DNA from: Trichaptum fuscoviolaceum
Lineage: Eukaryota; Basidiomycota; Agaricomycetes; Hymenochaetales; Trichaptaceae
NCBI GenBank assembly: GCA_910574455.1
Contig: CAJSYZ010000002.1
Coordinates: 1,327,671-1,391,670 of the forward strand
DNA length: 64,000 nt
Direction: 5' to 3'
Below, piece after piece: positions 1 through 12,800 of this stretch; the first letter of the stretch is position 1; the number at the start of each line of letters is the position of its first letter. The notes under the pieces are model-generated. The model worked only from the letters and a program-made list of their open reading frames with translations, was not told the origin of the DNA and did no database searches. A program made the translations under genes and the position numbers.

Positions 1-616
1 GCATTTCTCGGAGGACCTCCGATACCTGAGCATGTAATTCCTCTGACGAGGCAATTTGTTAACTTGATTCTCGAAAGGATCAGAAAAAGCCAACATACTC
101 GCTCGATTTAAGGCGGCAATGTACTCCTCATTCGCCTGATGCATCTCTGATTCGAGCTGCTCCAGGCGTAAGACCTGGAAAAGATTGTTGTATTGAAGTG
201 ACGTTTACCCCCGTGATAGTGAACATATTACCTGTGTCTCTTCGGCTTCTGGTACGGGTAGTGATCGAATCAGAGTTTCGACCTGCTTGGCTTTCGTCAC
301 AAGATCAGCAACGAGCTCCTTCTTGTTTGCTAATCACTATCAGTATTCAGAGAGAAATTAGACAACGGATTCGACAGGCCTCACCGTCAAACACATCCGG
401 AGGATCGTATTTCTCCGGGTTTCGTTGTTTTGTGATGGGTATAGCCTCGCTTACTTGCTCAAAGTTTGTCTTCGCGCATAGGTATGTAACGCTTGCAGAC
501 ATTATATTCAGGAGCTGGCAGTAGGTTTATATGAGCTATCATTGTTCCCCTTTGCGTATGACAGCAGCAGCACCAACTTGCTCGATCTCATTCTGCAGTT
601 GAGTGATGCGGTCCAT
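1..616 (-). CDS. MED21: Mediator complex subunit 21 (MED21/SRB7), 3' end cut by window edge
   Basis: Subunit of the middle module of the RNA polymerase II Mediator; pairs with MED7 through a helical coiled coil. Model: exons 616-578, 514-385, 329-232, 174-99 and 42-<1, four introns of 55-63 nt with GT..AG ends and closing frames. The protein starts MDRITQLQNEIEQLL, the typical fungal MED21 opening. It continues with the family segment TYLCAKTNFEQVSEAIPITK, then KQRNPEKYDPPDVF, the helix KKELVADLVTKAKQVETLI, the motif SLPVPEAEETQ and a last helix EEYIAALNRAKELHAQ. About 128 residues are visible, close to full length for fungal MED21 (roughly 130-160), so only the last few codons should lie outside. 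The first exon codes 13 residues. Identification is from conserved motifs and order; confidence is high. Confidence 0.93.
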
Positions 617-3600
617 ATGAGAGAGTTCCTGTAGCATTGCCAACTGCCACGCCGTTTTATGGGAAATAAAGGGCGCGCTTTCAAGGATGAATTGCGATTT
701 ATTTTGGTCAAGAAGAGTTTTTCGTGTGTTTGATTTGCCCAGAAATCGGATAGCTTTGCGTTTGGACTTTCGTAAATATCGTAGTAAGACAAGAAGAGGA
801 TTCCCGGCCCCGTCGCCGCTTCAAGGTGTTGAATATGGAACTTGAATCAATAAGCAGTTTGCTCCCACGCTTCCTTTAAACTCAAGGCTCTCTGAGAATT
901 TGCCTTCGAACCCGACATCTATCACTCTGACATTGTCAGTCGAAAACATCAGTTTTTTCAGATTTGACAGATCTGATCTACGGTGGAATGCCTTTCTACA
1001 GCTCCGTAGTGCGAGGCTATCTCAGGACGACTCGGAACTAAACGAACTCTGAAACAGCATCAAAGCTCCTGCTACCATTCATTTCTATTTTATGCTTCTC
1101 AGACACTGGATATCTCACGAGAACTACTGTCATGATGAGAAGCTCTTCAAGATCTTCTCTCACCAGCAATCATGGTCAACAGACGAAATTCTCGTACAGT
1201 TAATTCGACTATAGCTGCGACGTCCGTGGGATGTATTTCATCATTTCTATGATACTGATACTTGCTCTAGCCTTTGTCGGCGGTTGAATAACAGCGTGCT
1301 CTTGTCACTAGATTCGTCCTTCCCGCAGGTCATGCGGGTCAGCTTCCCTTATATCTGTTCATGCAGGTGTTCATACAAGATGAAAGAAGTCACCAAAGGA
1401 GTAAGCTATCTCTTAATTCATCGTCACATTTGAAGAGGCGATTGATCAGCTCCTTAGAATCCGGTCGACCGTCGAACGAAAGTCATACTACCGCGGGATC
1501 GGACCTATACTTTGTTAGTCAAATTGATGCTTGGCCAAGTAGCAGATGAGAAAAGAAGACTACTACTGCTTGCAAGCTGCATTGTCTGGCGATAACACTA
1601 ACACCTTGTCTAGACTACCGACTTGTGATTAATGGGTTGGGAAATATTTGGGCATTCGGAGTTAATTCTCAATCATCGATGATCGGAGGTTTGAATTATG
1701 TGCTGAGATGCTACAATGCTTTTCGGATGGAGACCCACCGCACCCCATGGAGAACATCAACGCGTTTCAGTGAACTACTGTGGCCGTGTTAGCCTGATAG
1801 ATTTGGCTTTCTTTCGTATGCCGAGATCTCCGTTTCATACAAGACAATCTACATACGAATCCATGATTGATGGATCGGTTTGCTTACAACCTTGAGCTAA
1901 TGGTCCGCCTTGTCTCGTGCTCCTTCACTGTGTATATCTCGGACCAATAACAAACAGCCTGACTCGCCGCTTGGGCATGTCGTCTTCCCCCTCGTGTAGC
2001 TCACTCTTTTCTCCCAAACGATACGCCCGACTTCTTCGAACACCGAATCCACATCGTCACTTTATCTGACAGCTGGCCTGAGTTCTCTTCCCCATTTGCC
2101 GCATTGTTTAGATCCGATTCACTACTTGAATAACTCAAAGACAGCTTGGAATACACTCACTGGAGACGAATTTTAGCGTTAGAAACGAGCAGGCACCGAG
2201 TATTGATTTGCCCATCCGATTGTATTCTGCTACCCTGCTCTCTGCATTCTCAACGTTTTTGTCTATCGAAAATGGGGCTACCGCGAAAGGGTCAGCAACG
2301 ATGTATGTATGCAAATTTTCATCGAAATCTATTGCGAAATAGCGCCAATGCATTCCGAGGCAAACGGTACGGACCCGGATGTCGTTACTGCGCAGGCCTG
2401 ATCTATGCAGGGACAAAGCAAGTGTATCTTATGCGGCTGGCACTCTGGCACTTCGGCCTAGAAGGTACGTGAAAAGGTGATATATAATTAGCGACCGCCA
2501 CAAGGCATCGATCAGACTACAGTATACAAAGCTGATGCACTCTTATTTACCCCAGACATCGGCCGAGGCAACATTTTGCAAATGAATCCATAACGACAGC
2601 TTTGGGCAGATAGACAGGCAAACGCAGGTGCGATATTAATTTTATGATTATATGTATGCTACGTAGAAAGCTAGTAGAGATCAAATAAAGAGGAAGCTAA
2701 CCACCCATGTGAACCAGCAGCGTAGAAGCAAGATGCACGACAGCGAACCGCCCGGGCGAATCGGCCACCGAGTAATTGATGAAGGAGAAAATAGAAAGAA
2801 GTGCAGACATCATCAGGAGGTAAAGGTTTTCCATCAGGCCAGATAACCGTAGACGAAAGAAGCGACCGCATGGGATACGACGGCTCGGAACTTATACACC
2901 TTTCCATGAGAAGAAAACTGACTATAATGAAGTATGCGTACAGAGGATAAAATGCATAGCAGAAAGCAATCAAAATCAGAACGAAGAACTATATTACTTT
3001 GACGAAAAAGGGATATATCCGTGCAGGGTTAAGAAAGAGGGAGGATGGTGAAGCTTGAAGGAGAAACGGCAAAGCTAATTTACACGCGAAGGAGGTCGGC
3101 TCACAGCAATATCTTCCGGATCTACACAGCCAGCCATTGCCAGATAGAGAATAGCGGACGGTCAAGTGGGAAGGAAAGCATGACACACGTTCGGGAAAGC
3201 GAGGACGGACAGGGTAAATTAGCATTTTCCTCAAGATGTAGGGTCGAATAAAGCTTGGGGCACGTACATTGTTGCTTATGATCGTACTGGATACGGCGAG
3301 AAATCAGATTTTCCGACGAATGATTTTTGAAGAATGTATTCCCGCGGGAGAATCACAGGCCGAGGAGTAGTTCGCATGTTGTGTCGCGAACGAGCGTTTG
3401 AGATGATTGACAATGCCAAATCGAAACCATAATGTAACATATGATTGATGGGAGCGACGAAAGCGAAGAAGAGTGATGCGTCAGCGGTCCACGCCCGAAA
3501 GATATAGTATGCAAGACGAAACGGAAAGAGAGGATAAAGAGAAAGTAAGAGGATAAACATTCCGGGAACCCTCAACAACTTCCGGCTACGACTGCACTAG

Positions 3601-3833
3601 CTCACCCGCGGAGGGCGCACAAGTGCCAACAGACGCGCATTCGCAAAACGAATACGAGAACGTGCACGCGCGTGAGGAATCCAATCGCAATGGACGAGCG
3701 GTGGCCTGCTCAAATGAGCGCCGCTTTATGTAGATTGCCACGAAGTGCAATGCTGAATTCACGACCGGCACGACAGGAGGACGGGTTCGTTAAGCAAGGG
3801 TCGCATAAAATATCACAGGCTGTGGGAGGGGGT
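617..3833. other. Intergenic, 3.2 kb, no recognised gene
   Basis: This stretch separates the 5' end of MED21 from the 3' end of the G-alpha gene. It holds only short ORFs on both strands (about 60-108 codons), none matching a family I know. Minus-strand ORFs at 3276-3578 and 2671-2973 are hydrophobic in places but do not join through convincing splice sites. A plus-strand ATG near 1978 opens a short frame with no continuation I can support. It must contain the MED21 promoter and the G-alpha 3' UTR. Confidence 0.5.
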
Positions 3834-5677
3834 TTAAGGAAGGAAGTACTCACTCTGCCAGGTAAAGACAACACCGGCGAAAAGCGAGTCGGAAAGGATT
3901 GCTGTCAGTAAGATTACACTATATGCATACGAGAAAGACATGTACCTTCTACAGCTGCCATAACCACCCGTAATAACGCCGTATCAGTCGCGTTCGTGAA
4001 ACTGTAGAGTAAGAAGATCAGTATGGCTAAGCCAACTCCATGAACTCGTGGAAAGCACATGGATGATGATTCGAGCCTTCAAGCGTATCAACACTGATTA
4101 ACATCGAAGAACACGCACTGGACATAGATCTCGCGTTCTCGTGCCTGGCCTGATTTCCGTGAGAGCTTCGTAAAGCGATTCCGGAAGTATTCACGACCGG
4201 CCTGAACATCGCCCGTCTCGCCTTCATAATCAGGGAAATGTGTTCGGATATCTGAATGCTGGATCTTTTCCTTGAAGATGTCGTCCTTGTTGAGGAAAAG
4301 TATCTATGAAATGACACAGATAAATTAACAAGAACCTAGAGAGCAATGTAAGAGATGAGAGTATTGCGCACGATAGATGTTTGTCGGAACCATTGTGAAT
4401 GGCATATAGAATCCCAAATCGTCATAGCATCCTGCATTTGATTCTATGCCAGTAATCCAAATGAGTTGACAGTAAACAGTAAACAGTAACCACGCACCGC
4501 ATCCTTATCCTCCACCAAACACTGATCGTACCCGCTCAAGCTCACGAGGAACAAGATCGTTGTCACATCTTGGAAGCAATGAATCCATTTTCGCCGCTCG
4601 CTCTTTTGGCCACCGACATCCACCATAAGCAGCTCGTGCGAGCGAAGTTTAAAGACGGTTTCCGTGATACCAATCGTCCGCGCCTTACACCGAATAATAT
4701 CTTGTTCCGTTGGTTGATATGCGGGATGAAAGAAACGCTCGAGGTCGCCAAAGAAGTAAGATAGACTGTGTAGGTAGTCCGACAAGAACAATTTACGGCG
4801 ATCAATGCCGTTCGCCAGATCGAGGAACGAGACCAGCCCAAAAGTTAGTGATCATCAGGTATAGGATAAAGGGTGGTATCGGTCAGTTATGAACTGGCAG
4901 AACGGCTTATAGATACGCACTTGTCTGGTAAAGCAGCCTCATTTCCCCTGCTCCATCCCTTCTGTACAGCTTCATCTTTCCATAACTTCTTGAGTGGCTC
5001 GAAATACTCCTGCGGGAACGTCTGACCGTCCTTAATATCCGGAGCTGTTTCAACTAGGTGTATCGCTTCCGACGATTCTTCGGAGAGAGAGATATCCATG
5101 TCGGGTAGAGCTTCGAGTAGTTGTTTGATGCCCTGTGTTATATTGCTGAAAACCAATTGCCGATAGAATTCAACCTCTTGTGGTGAGAAGGTCACATCAT
5201 GGATAAGCCGCATTTGCTATGAATATTGTCAATCAGCTTTACGTTCGACGAGGACACAAGTACAAAAGAGACGTGACTGAGTCATTCGAACTGCTTAACG
5301 AGCATTTCGGTGAGATTCAGAAGCAAACAAGCTGTTCGCAGTTTGGCAACTAAAGCTGCTTCGAGCACGACATGTGCCTTCAAGACAGTGGCACAGCTCA
5401 GCGTCGTTTTAAAGACAGAGAGAGAAGATTGGAAACGATTGTATCCAGAGTAAAAGAACACACCTTTAAAATTGTCGACTTCCCGGAGTCTCCAGAACCG
5501 AGAAGCAAGACCTACATGAAGCAATGAACAAAAACATCATCAAGAAGGGTTGGTTCGAGCACGTACCTTGACCTGATTGTCCAGCTTCGCCTTCTGCTCA
5601 CGCATCGCGCGTTCTGCTTCTCGGTGCGCTACCTTCTCCTCCTCCGACATGCCGGCAGCAGAAACACAAGCTCCCAT
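3834..5677 (-). CDS. Heterotrimeric G-protein alpha subunit, non-canonical active site
   Basis: GTP-binding signal transducer coupled to seven-helix receptors at the plasma membrane. Exons 5677-5567, 5511-5464, 5216-4921, 4765-4498, 4443-4372, 4303-4119, 4001-3946 and 3901-3834 give 367 residues. N-terminus MGACVS carries Gly2 for myristoylation and Cys4 for palmitoylation. G1 is GSGDSGKST (residues 42-50), G3 is DVGGQKSERRKW (201-212, catalytic Gln205 kept), G4 is FLNKDD and G5 is TNATDT. Switch I reads RCKARTIGITET (177-188): the position of the catalytic arginine (Arg178 of mammalian Gi-alpha-1) is Lys179, and the P-loop Glu is Asp45. Both changes are conservative in charge but unusual. 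Residues 90-150 are the helical domain. The predicted C-terminus (ILSDSLFAGVV plus about ten more residues) is longer than usual; another 3' splice choice is possible. The 155-nt intron at 4766-4920 is long for this genome. Identity is certain; subclass is not. Confidence 0.93.
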
Positions 5678-7248
5678 AGTCTCCAAGCGCAGATGTAAAT
5701 GCTTCAGGACGAGGTGTCGCGGTTGAGTTGAGCACAGCGCAGATGTTGCGCACGAGCGAATGTAAAGACCAAGAACAGAAAGAAAGAAAAGAAAGCGCCG
5801 TGATGCGCTAGGTTAGCGGTTGATGATCAACTGTGGTGGCTCAAAGCGCGTGAGCACGGATCGGCCATTTACGAAAGAGAGAATAAGCTCACATCAGACA
5901 CTCAGACACAAGAAGAAAGATGGGTGGGTCAGCACCGCAGTGCACGGTGGAAGAATATACGACCTCGACGACGATAACGGCGAAGAGGATGTGCAGGAAA
6001 TGAAGGAAAAAAGGAAAGAAAAGGAGCGTGCTGATTAGCGGCTCGGGTATGATAGACTGCAACACGAATCAACAGAATATTCAACACTCAATTCCTCGTC
6101 CCTTGTTTCCCACGCCTACTGAATGTCCTTTGTTTTCCAGAAGCCTTATCCAGCTTCCTTCATTCCTCGGCCTCTCCTTTCTTTCTCATTCCGAGCCCAT
6201 CTCTTCTCTCTGATCTGAAAGGCACATCTTCCACCATCCAGCGGCGTAAAATCCGCTCTACATTCGCACAATGTCAGACCCAAAACACCCGTTTTCCGAT
6301 TAAATTTAGACAATGGCATCAAGAAGAGATCGTCGCTCAATACAATGAATAGGTCTGCGCCCACGTATCATCCATGGCTTTCTTGGTGGTTTTCTCGTTC
6401 ATCTTACACAGTCGTTGAGAGCAAAAACGCAAAGAAGTCAACGGCGATCATGAAATCATGGCAAGCTTACAGACAAAAGTCTAAATGAACATGAAACGGC
6501 TTCGAACTTGCTCATCGCCCAGGCAAATTAGCCGACAGCGTAAACCGACTAGTGTTCGCGTACCTCGACAACCTCGACTTCCTCTTTCATTTCCGCTGTC
6601 AGCTGTGCGGCGATTGGGCGCCGCTGCCTATGCAGTGACACAGTGAAGCTGCAAAGCACCCGGTATGTCAGAAAAGCGTCTTCACAACACATAGGCGACG
6701 TTGTGAAGATCCACGAAAAGGAAACGCTCTGCTGCCATCTGCGAAATCGCGTATGATCCGAGATAACTCACAACAAATGCGAGTTCAAATCGAACATCGA
6801 ACCGAACTTGATGCGAATTTGCGATGCGATTTTCAAATATATAATCGTGGATTTAGCGACCCTCTGTACTGCGTTTGCCTTGACTACGGAAGCTTCTTCT
6901 CAATATTCTCCTTTTAAAAAAACTTGTCGTACTTATCAAGGACAGTAGACTCTCAGGTCTACTGTAAATGTATAGTTCTCCACCAAGCAAAAGACGACTT
7001 GGAGGTTACGGAAGCAATTAATTCCCTCAGAAGTCTGGCTCGGCTATCTCCGAAATTCTTCGAAGCTTACGGCGTGACAAGCAAACAAAATGCAAACAGC
7101 GTTCAGAAAATTATTGCAATTCAAGTTGTCCGAAAATCCAAACCCTCGCATAGCCATTTAAGCTTGCTAGCTTGCCTAGGTGACCACGAAGACTATTACT
7201 GGGGCAATCTATCTACGAATTTCTATAACTTTTGACAAAAGGAAAAGA
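5678..7248. other. Divergent intergenic region between G-alpha and UTP18
   Basis: 1.6 kb shared upstream region of two divergently transcribed genes. Short ORFs (60-103 codons) on both strands show no family resemblance. A pyrimidine-rich stretch lies at about 6083-6215, and an A-rich stretch just before 7249 precedes the UTP18 start. I see no RNA gene or repeat. Confidence 0.5.
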
Positions 7249-9408
7249 ATGGCAAAACATCCTCGAAAGAAACAAAAAGTTGTAGAACAAGTGCAACCTC
7301 TTGGGGAGACGCGCGAGGTGGACGACGATGCAGAGAAGGATGACGAAGAACGGAGACTAGAAAGCCTTCTGTTTGGTAAACCCTTCGTACCCAGGACAGG
7401 GGCAAAAGGGAAGGGGAAAGACATCTTAGTTGTGTCAGATGAAGAGGATGAAGAAGATGGCATTGAACTCGAATTCGCTGGAGGGAAGGAACTTGATGGT
7501 CTACGAGATGCAGATGTGAGTAATGCTTTGAGTTATGCATGCATTACGCTAAACGCTCTTTTCTCTAGTTATTTTTCGTTGATGATGCACAACCCAACGC
7601 ACCATCCGAAATTCCTGATTTTACCTTCGATGCCGATCCATCTCCATTAGAGGGCTCAGAAGACGAAGGAGGCTCTTCAAAACAATCAGAAGGCGAAGAA
7701 GATTCAAAAGTCTATGCAGGCTCTTCGTCATCGGAGAAAGAAAATACTCCTGCCGCTCCTTCCACGCCATTTCAAACGCTTAAGAAATCATCCAAAAAAG
7801 CTGCTTGGCATGATCCGGACGATGCCACTCTAAACGTGTCGCTCGCGTCCTCAAAGCGTCTACGAAAACTCCGAGATGCACCCACAGAGGATGTTGTAGC
7901 GGGAAACTCGTACGAAGCAAAACTACGTCGACAGTTCGAAAACATCAACCCCGCGCCGTCATGGGCGGCCGAAGCCCGGAAGCGAGTGAGGGGAGAAAAG
8001 CGAAAGAGAAGATCATCTGCCATAGGAGCCCCGGGTGCGGAAGGCGAGGGTGAGGGTGAAGAAGAGGCTATGGATGGTGCTATGGATATCGATGATTTGT
8101 TGACGAGGACGGACGGGATATTGAAAGAGGAAAGGAGAGGAAGGGGAACCGCACTTGCAAAAGGCGTTTTGGCTGTTGAGAGGCTACGCGACGCAAATCA
8201 GAGCGCGAAGGCGGAGGGGGACATTCGTGCACTCGAATTCCATCCTTCTCCAAGAGTACCGATTTTGATGACTGCAAGTGCAGACAGACGAGTTCGCTTG
8301 TTTAACGTAAGTTTCGATTTCCCGAATCTTACTCATTTATTTTTTCGTTCTATCTTGAAACGCTCCTGTTCAAGTGCTAATGTCTTCATACTGGTAATTA
8401 GATTGATGGGCACACAAATCCACACCTTCAGACCGTACACATCCCCGCTCTCCCGCTAACATCCGCCACATTCCACCCAACTGGCTCGTCCCTCCTACTT
8501 ACCGGCCCTCGTCCGTTCTACTACACATTCGATCTCCAATCTGGTACTTGTACCAAATCTCCTCGAGGCCTTTGGGGCTCATCCTTCGCATCTTCCAACG
8601 GTCGCTCAACCGAGACCAACGCGTCTCTCGAACGCGTTTCTTTCTCTCCCTCAGGCGACATACTTGCCGTCGCCGGCCGCAGAGGTCAGGTACACCTCGT
8701 CGACTGGCGTACAGGTGGTGCGCAAGTGGTAGGGAGCGTGAAGATGAACGAAGGCGTCAAAGCCATGTGGTGGAATCGACATCCGGGTGCTGCAGATGGT
8801 GCTGGCGAGCTGATGACATTAAGTGAAAACGCCGAGATCTACGTGTGGGATGTCGGCGAACGGCGTTGTGTAAAACGATGGAAAGAAGAGGGGGGATACG
8901 GTGCCACTGTCATGACAGGGGACCGAGGGGGAAGGTACATGAGCATTGGGTTGGTACTAATTCATTCTGCTTTTCACGACCCACATTGATTGTTTCATAG
9001 ATCAAGGACAGGTTTAGTAAACGTCTATGGCGAGGACTCGTCTCTGTCGAGTTCACCGTCAACGCCCAAGTCACTTAAGACGATACAGAACCTCACGACC
9101 TCAATTTCCGCACTACGCTTCAACCACGACTCACAGTTGTTAGCAATGGCAAGTAACGTAAAGAAGGACCAGATGCGAATGGTTGGTTTGCTTCGTCTTT
9201 CTCGTTGAACTGAGTTCACAAGTGCTAATGAAATCGTTGTATTCAGGTGCACCTCCCTTCATTGACCGTCTTCTCTAACTGGCCATCCTCAAGCACACCC
9301 TTAGGACATGTAACCGCGATAGACTTCTCTGCAGGAAGTGAATTCGTCGCGATAGGTAACAATCGTGGTCGTGTTTTGCTCTACTCAATGCCACATTTTA
9401 TCTCGTAG
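7249..9408 (+). CDS. UTP18: U3 snoRNA-associated protein 18 (UTP18), WD40 protein
   Basis: Component of the small-subunit processome (UTP-B subcomplex) that acts in the nucleolus in early 18S rRNA processing. Exons 7249-7515, 7569-8306, 8402-8949, 9001-9181 and 9247-9408 give 631 residues. The N-terminal third is charged and disordered, opening with MAKHPRKKQKVVEQ, then the family-typical DDEERRLESLLFGKPF and acidic Ser/Glu runs. From about residue 300 WD40 blades follow: DIRALEFHPSPRVPILMTAS with RVRLFN, then TSATFHPTGSSLLLTG, ERVSFSPSGDILAVAG with VHLVDW, ENAEIYVWDVGERRCVKRW, ISALRFNHDSQLLAMAS, and a last blade ending GHVTAIDFSAGSEFVAIGNN. The start at 7249 is the first ATG consistent with the basic N-terminus; an upstream in-frame ATG at 7180 would add 23 residues of no recognisable character. 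It converges on SPO22. Confidence is high. Confidence 0.94.
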
Positions 9409-9803
9409 TTATACCTCTCGTTTTTATATATCGGATTTCATTGACATTCCGTAGAGTATAATATACATTGTCCATTCTTTCACTTCACAAAACATCTTAT
9501 CAAACATATACATTATCATTGTATAGAACCCGATTAAAACGCATCCCTCCACATTACTATCATGTTCGTTGGTCCGGCCTTCAGTGCTAGTCCAATGTTT
9601 TATCGTGTCGTCATTAGCAGGTAGGATGGTGGAGTAACTCAGAAGAAATAGCGGCAGCAGTAAGGTAGTCAAGTCAATGCCTAGTACCGAGAGGAAACTT
9701 CGAAGAAAAGCAGAGCTTGAGGCGAGACCTGAGGCGAGAGAACACCTTTTTTCAAGTGAAAGTCATAGTCTTCTCCTCGTTTTCCAAGTCAATTAGAACC
9801 TTG
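9409..9803. other. Convergent 3' intergenic region, UTP18 and SPO22
   Basis: About 395 bp between two stop codons of convergent genes. It is AT-rich just after the UTP18 stop (9410-9530), as expected for 3' UTRs and polyadenylation signals. No ORF of interest is present. Confidence 0.6.
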
Positions 9804-12800
9804 CTAAGGTGCGTACTGTTCCAGTAACTTGCGGTAGGTTTCTGATATCTGAAAATAGGAAACATGCGGTTATGGCTACTGTGAGTTTGTCGGAAAGTAA
9901 ACATACCCTTTCCGAATGCCTTGCGCCATCGGGAACGCTCCGACATATCACAGTCGCCGCTTCGAACCATCGTTTCGCTTCATCTAGGTAGGATGCCCTA
10001 TGTTTCTCCGGTTAGTAACACACTTACCCAGTAGTCGACATTCTCAAGCATGTTGCCCTGACAAGAACTCACGCTAAGCACTCCACGCCCGTGTTGTATG
10101 TCGTACTAAGGAGCCACTGTCTCTCATCCACGGGATATATCTGTCGAACGATCGTACCGTCAGGATCACATGGGTATGTGAAGAGTTGGGAGATGCAAAC
10201 CTCGGACGACTCCGAAGAATCATCCTGCTCCTCGAGGACTGTTAATGCCTGTTCCACGTAGTTAATCGCCTTTGCTCGATCTTGCTGTGAGTTACGCGAT
10301 AACAATATGGTACAGATTGCTCGTAGCCAGCGGGAGAATTTCTCGACCGATAAGGATCCTCGATCGAGGCAAGAGTGCAACAGTGCCTGATGCCATTACT
10401 TATTTGCACGCGTACGGAAGCCGAGGGCAAAGCTCACCTCCAGGGCACCATACAGCACTATTGAAATCACCATAAGAGCCGGACTGAAGTTAGGTTAGAA
10501 TACACTCACCGTTCACAGGGCATGCCTGTTCGACCCACTTTGAAGTCGGTAGATCTAGAGTTATGAGATTGAATGCGGCAAAGCAACTAAGAACGTACGA
10601 GCATGTCGGCAATGGCTTCATAACTTTGCAGAGTTCCGGTACCTTGTCCAGTTTCCTGTAGAAACATGGTAAGTTCAACTTCGGTGGGAAAGTGGTCTGT
10701 CTATTGGCGAACCTCAATGAGCGGAAGCAACTTGTCCCACTCCTGACGAAGACAGTAAACTTCGGCTTCAAATGTTCGGGTAGTCTGTAGGATGTCCGAG
10801 AAGTCACCGATTTCGGATTGATTCATTGTAGCGCGATGTTCTTCCACCAAGTCCACGGCGTTCTTAACATTTCGAATATCTGCCAGTATCTTTGTTTGCA
10901 ATACAGCCTAAAAAAAAGTGGCTGAATATCTTTAATAGCAATTAGAAGAACCTCATCTTACTGCTTCATTTGACTCGGGTGCGATCTGGCGAAGTTCGAA
11001 CACTGGATGAGGGAGCTCTTCAGGAGAACACCAGTGATAGCAAAGACCAGGTACCCACTTCGAGCAGAAACGCAAGAGAAAGACGAGCGAACCATATGGT
11101 TAAGGACGTCTGCATCCGCGTTACCAACCGCGACTCGCTGATAGGTAATTATCAACTGGAAATGACAATAAAGTATTGGGTTAGTATAGGAAATCCCCGT
11201 CAGTGCTCGAGATATTACCCCATAGCATTGTTCGAATAGGGATGCAATCTGAGATTCGGCATTATTCCACTCTGCACAACCTTGGACCGCAGTGTTGTAA
11301 GCAGTTCTCCAAAGCCAAGACACATCTTTAGCGATAAAAGGCGAGCCTTTCCCATTCGCCGCTGTCTCTACCAAAGTTAAGGCTGGAGTTTTCTCAGGGA
11401 TATTATTGCCGGTACAAAAGGGACTAGACCGTAGTCAGAAGTGGCGCACCTGTTTTGAAGTGTCGTATCAGCGTGGCCAGCAGGGAAGACCTGAAGACGT
11501 TATGCTCGGAGAATAGCCCGCTTCCATGCAATCAAGGGAACTCACTGCTCTTTTTCAGTGGGGGCTTCTTTCATGAGATGAATGACCAGACGAATGATGC
11601 ATCGGATCAACAGAACAGCTTCAGTCTCCGCGTCCATCGGCCCGTGGTTCTGGAGTGTCTTCAGTAGCGCTTCCAATGCGGCGAGTAGCACTCCTCTCAT
11701 GTCTGCTTCGTGGGCTAACTGCGTCGCAAGCAATAACATCTTTCTATCAAAATCAGGGGCAGTAGCCATGGATTGTATAGCCCCAATCGCTACAAGACGT
11801 CGCAGGTCAGGTGCCGCGTTTACACGGATCGGGCGCGAAGGCCACATACCAATCTCCTCTAAGCCTACTGCGGTGTCAGATAACCTTGAATGTCAGGAAT
11901 CCAAAATCGTACCTTGGTGCACGGCGGTCAGAAAATGGAGGTAGTATGTGCTCGCTTGACCAGACGGGCATCTTCGGATGACCTGAGACGCACGAGCATA
12001 CTCATGCTCTTCGATGAAGCACAGTGCCGCTTTACGAAGGCATTTCGGGCCGCTCATCTGAGAGACAGATGCGAAAGCTTCGTGAGTTCCGGCCAAAAAC
12101 CAGTCTGCAGCCTGTGACCATTTCCTAGCTTGGTAATGCCGATCTCCAACTTTCCATAAGACCTGTGGGAGAAAGACTCGAGCTTAAATTCGAATGGTCG
12201 TATTCTCGTAAACGACTCTTACGGTTAAACATGCCATGGCTGGTATTTTCTCTAACTCATACTCAGCTGAGACAAGATCTTTACCAAAGAGAAAAAGACG
12301 TAAGCATCAACTACGACAGACTATAAAACAGTTTCTCTTACAAGAACACCCGTCTTGAATATCTTGTATGGCTCTGTTATGGTCTTGATCCTTGGCAGTA
12401 TGAGACAGCAAGGAAAGAAGGAAGCGATCGACGAAAAGAGCGCTGGCTTCCGCAGGAACATCCAATACTCGCCGGATGCATCGTTTCAAAATATCCGATA
12501 CGAGATTGCTGAGAAAGAATCCGTTTAGTAAAAAAGGCATGAATGGCAACACTAGGAATGGTCGGACTCACTGATGGGTCAGCGTCCTGAGTTCTTGCAA
12601 AATGCTTCAGGGCGAAATGGGATAAGGGTCATTTCATTACTTCTTATCGCCGCTGAGTAATTTGAACGTACTCTGTAACTTCCGAATCTGAGAATTCGGT
12701 GTGATCAATTATAGATGTGAACGCTGAGAAAGGATCATGTTCAGACCAATTCGTGAATAGAATTGTTATTTCAGTTCACCTTCCAATAGGTCACGCTCCG

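Noticed and set aside
2671..3578. Hydrophobic minus-strand frames, thought to be a membrane protein downstream of G-alpha
   Set aside because: Splice sites do not connect the pieces in frame, and the upstream hydrophobic segment belongs to the C-terminal exons of the G-alpha gene.
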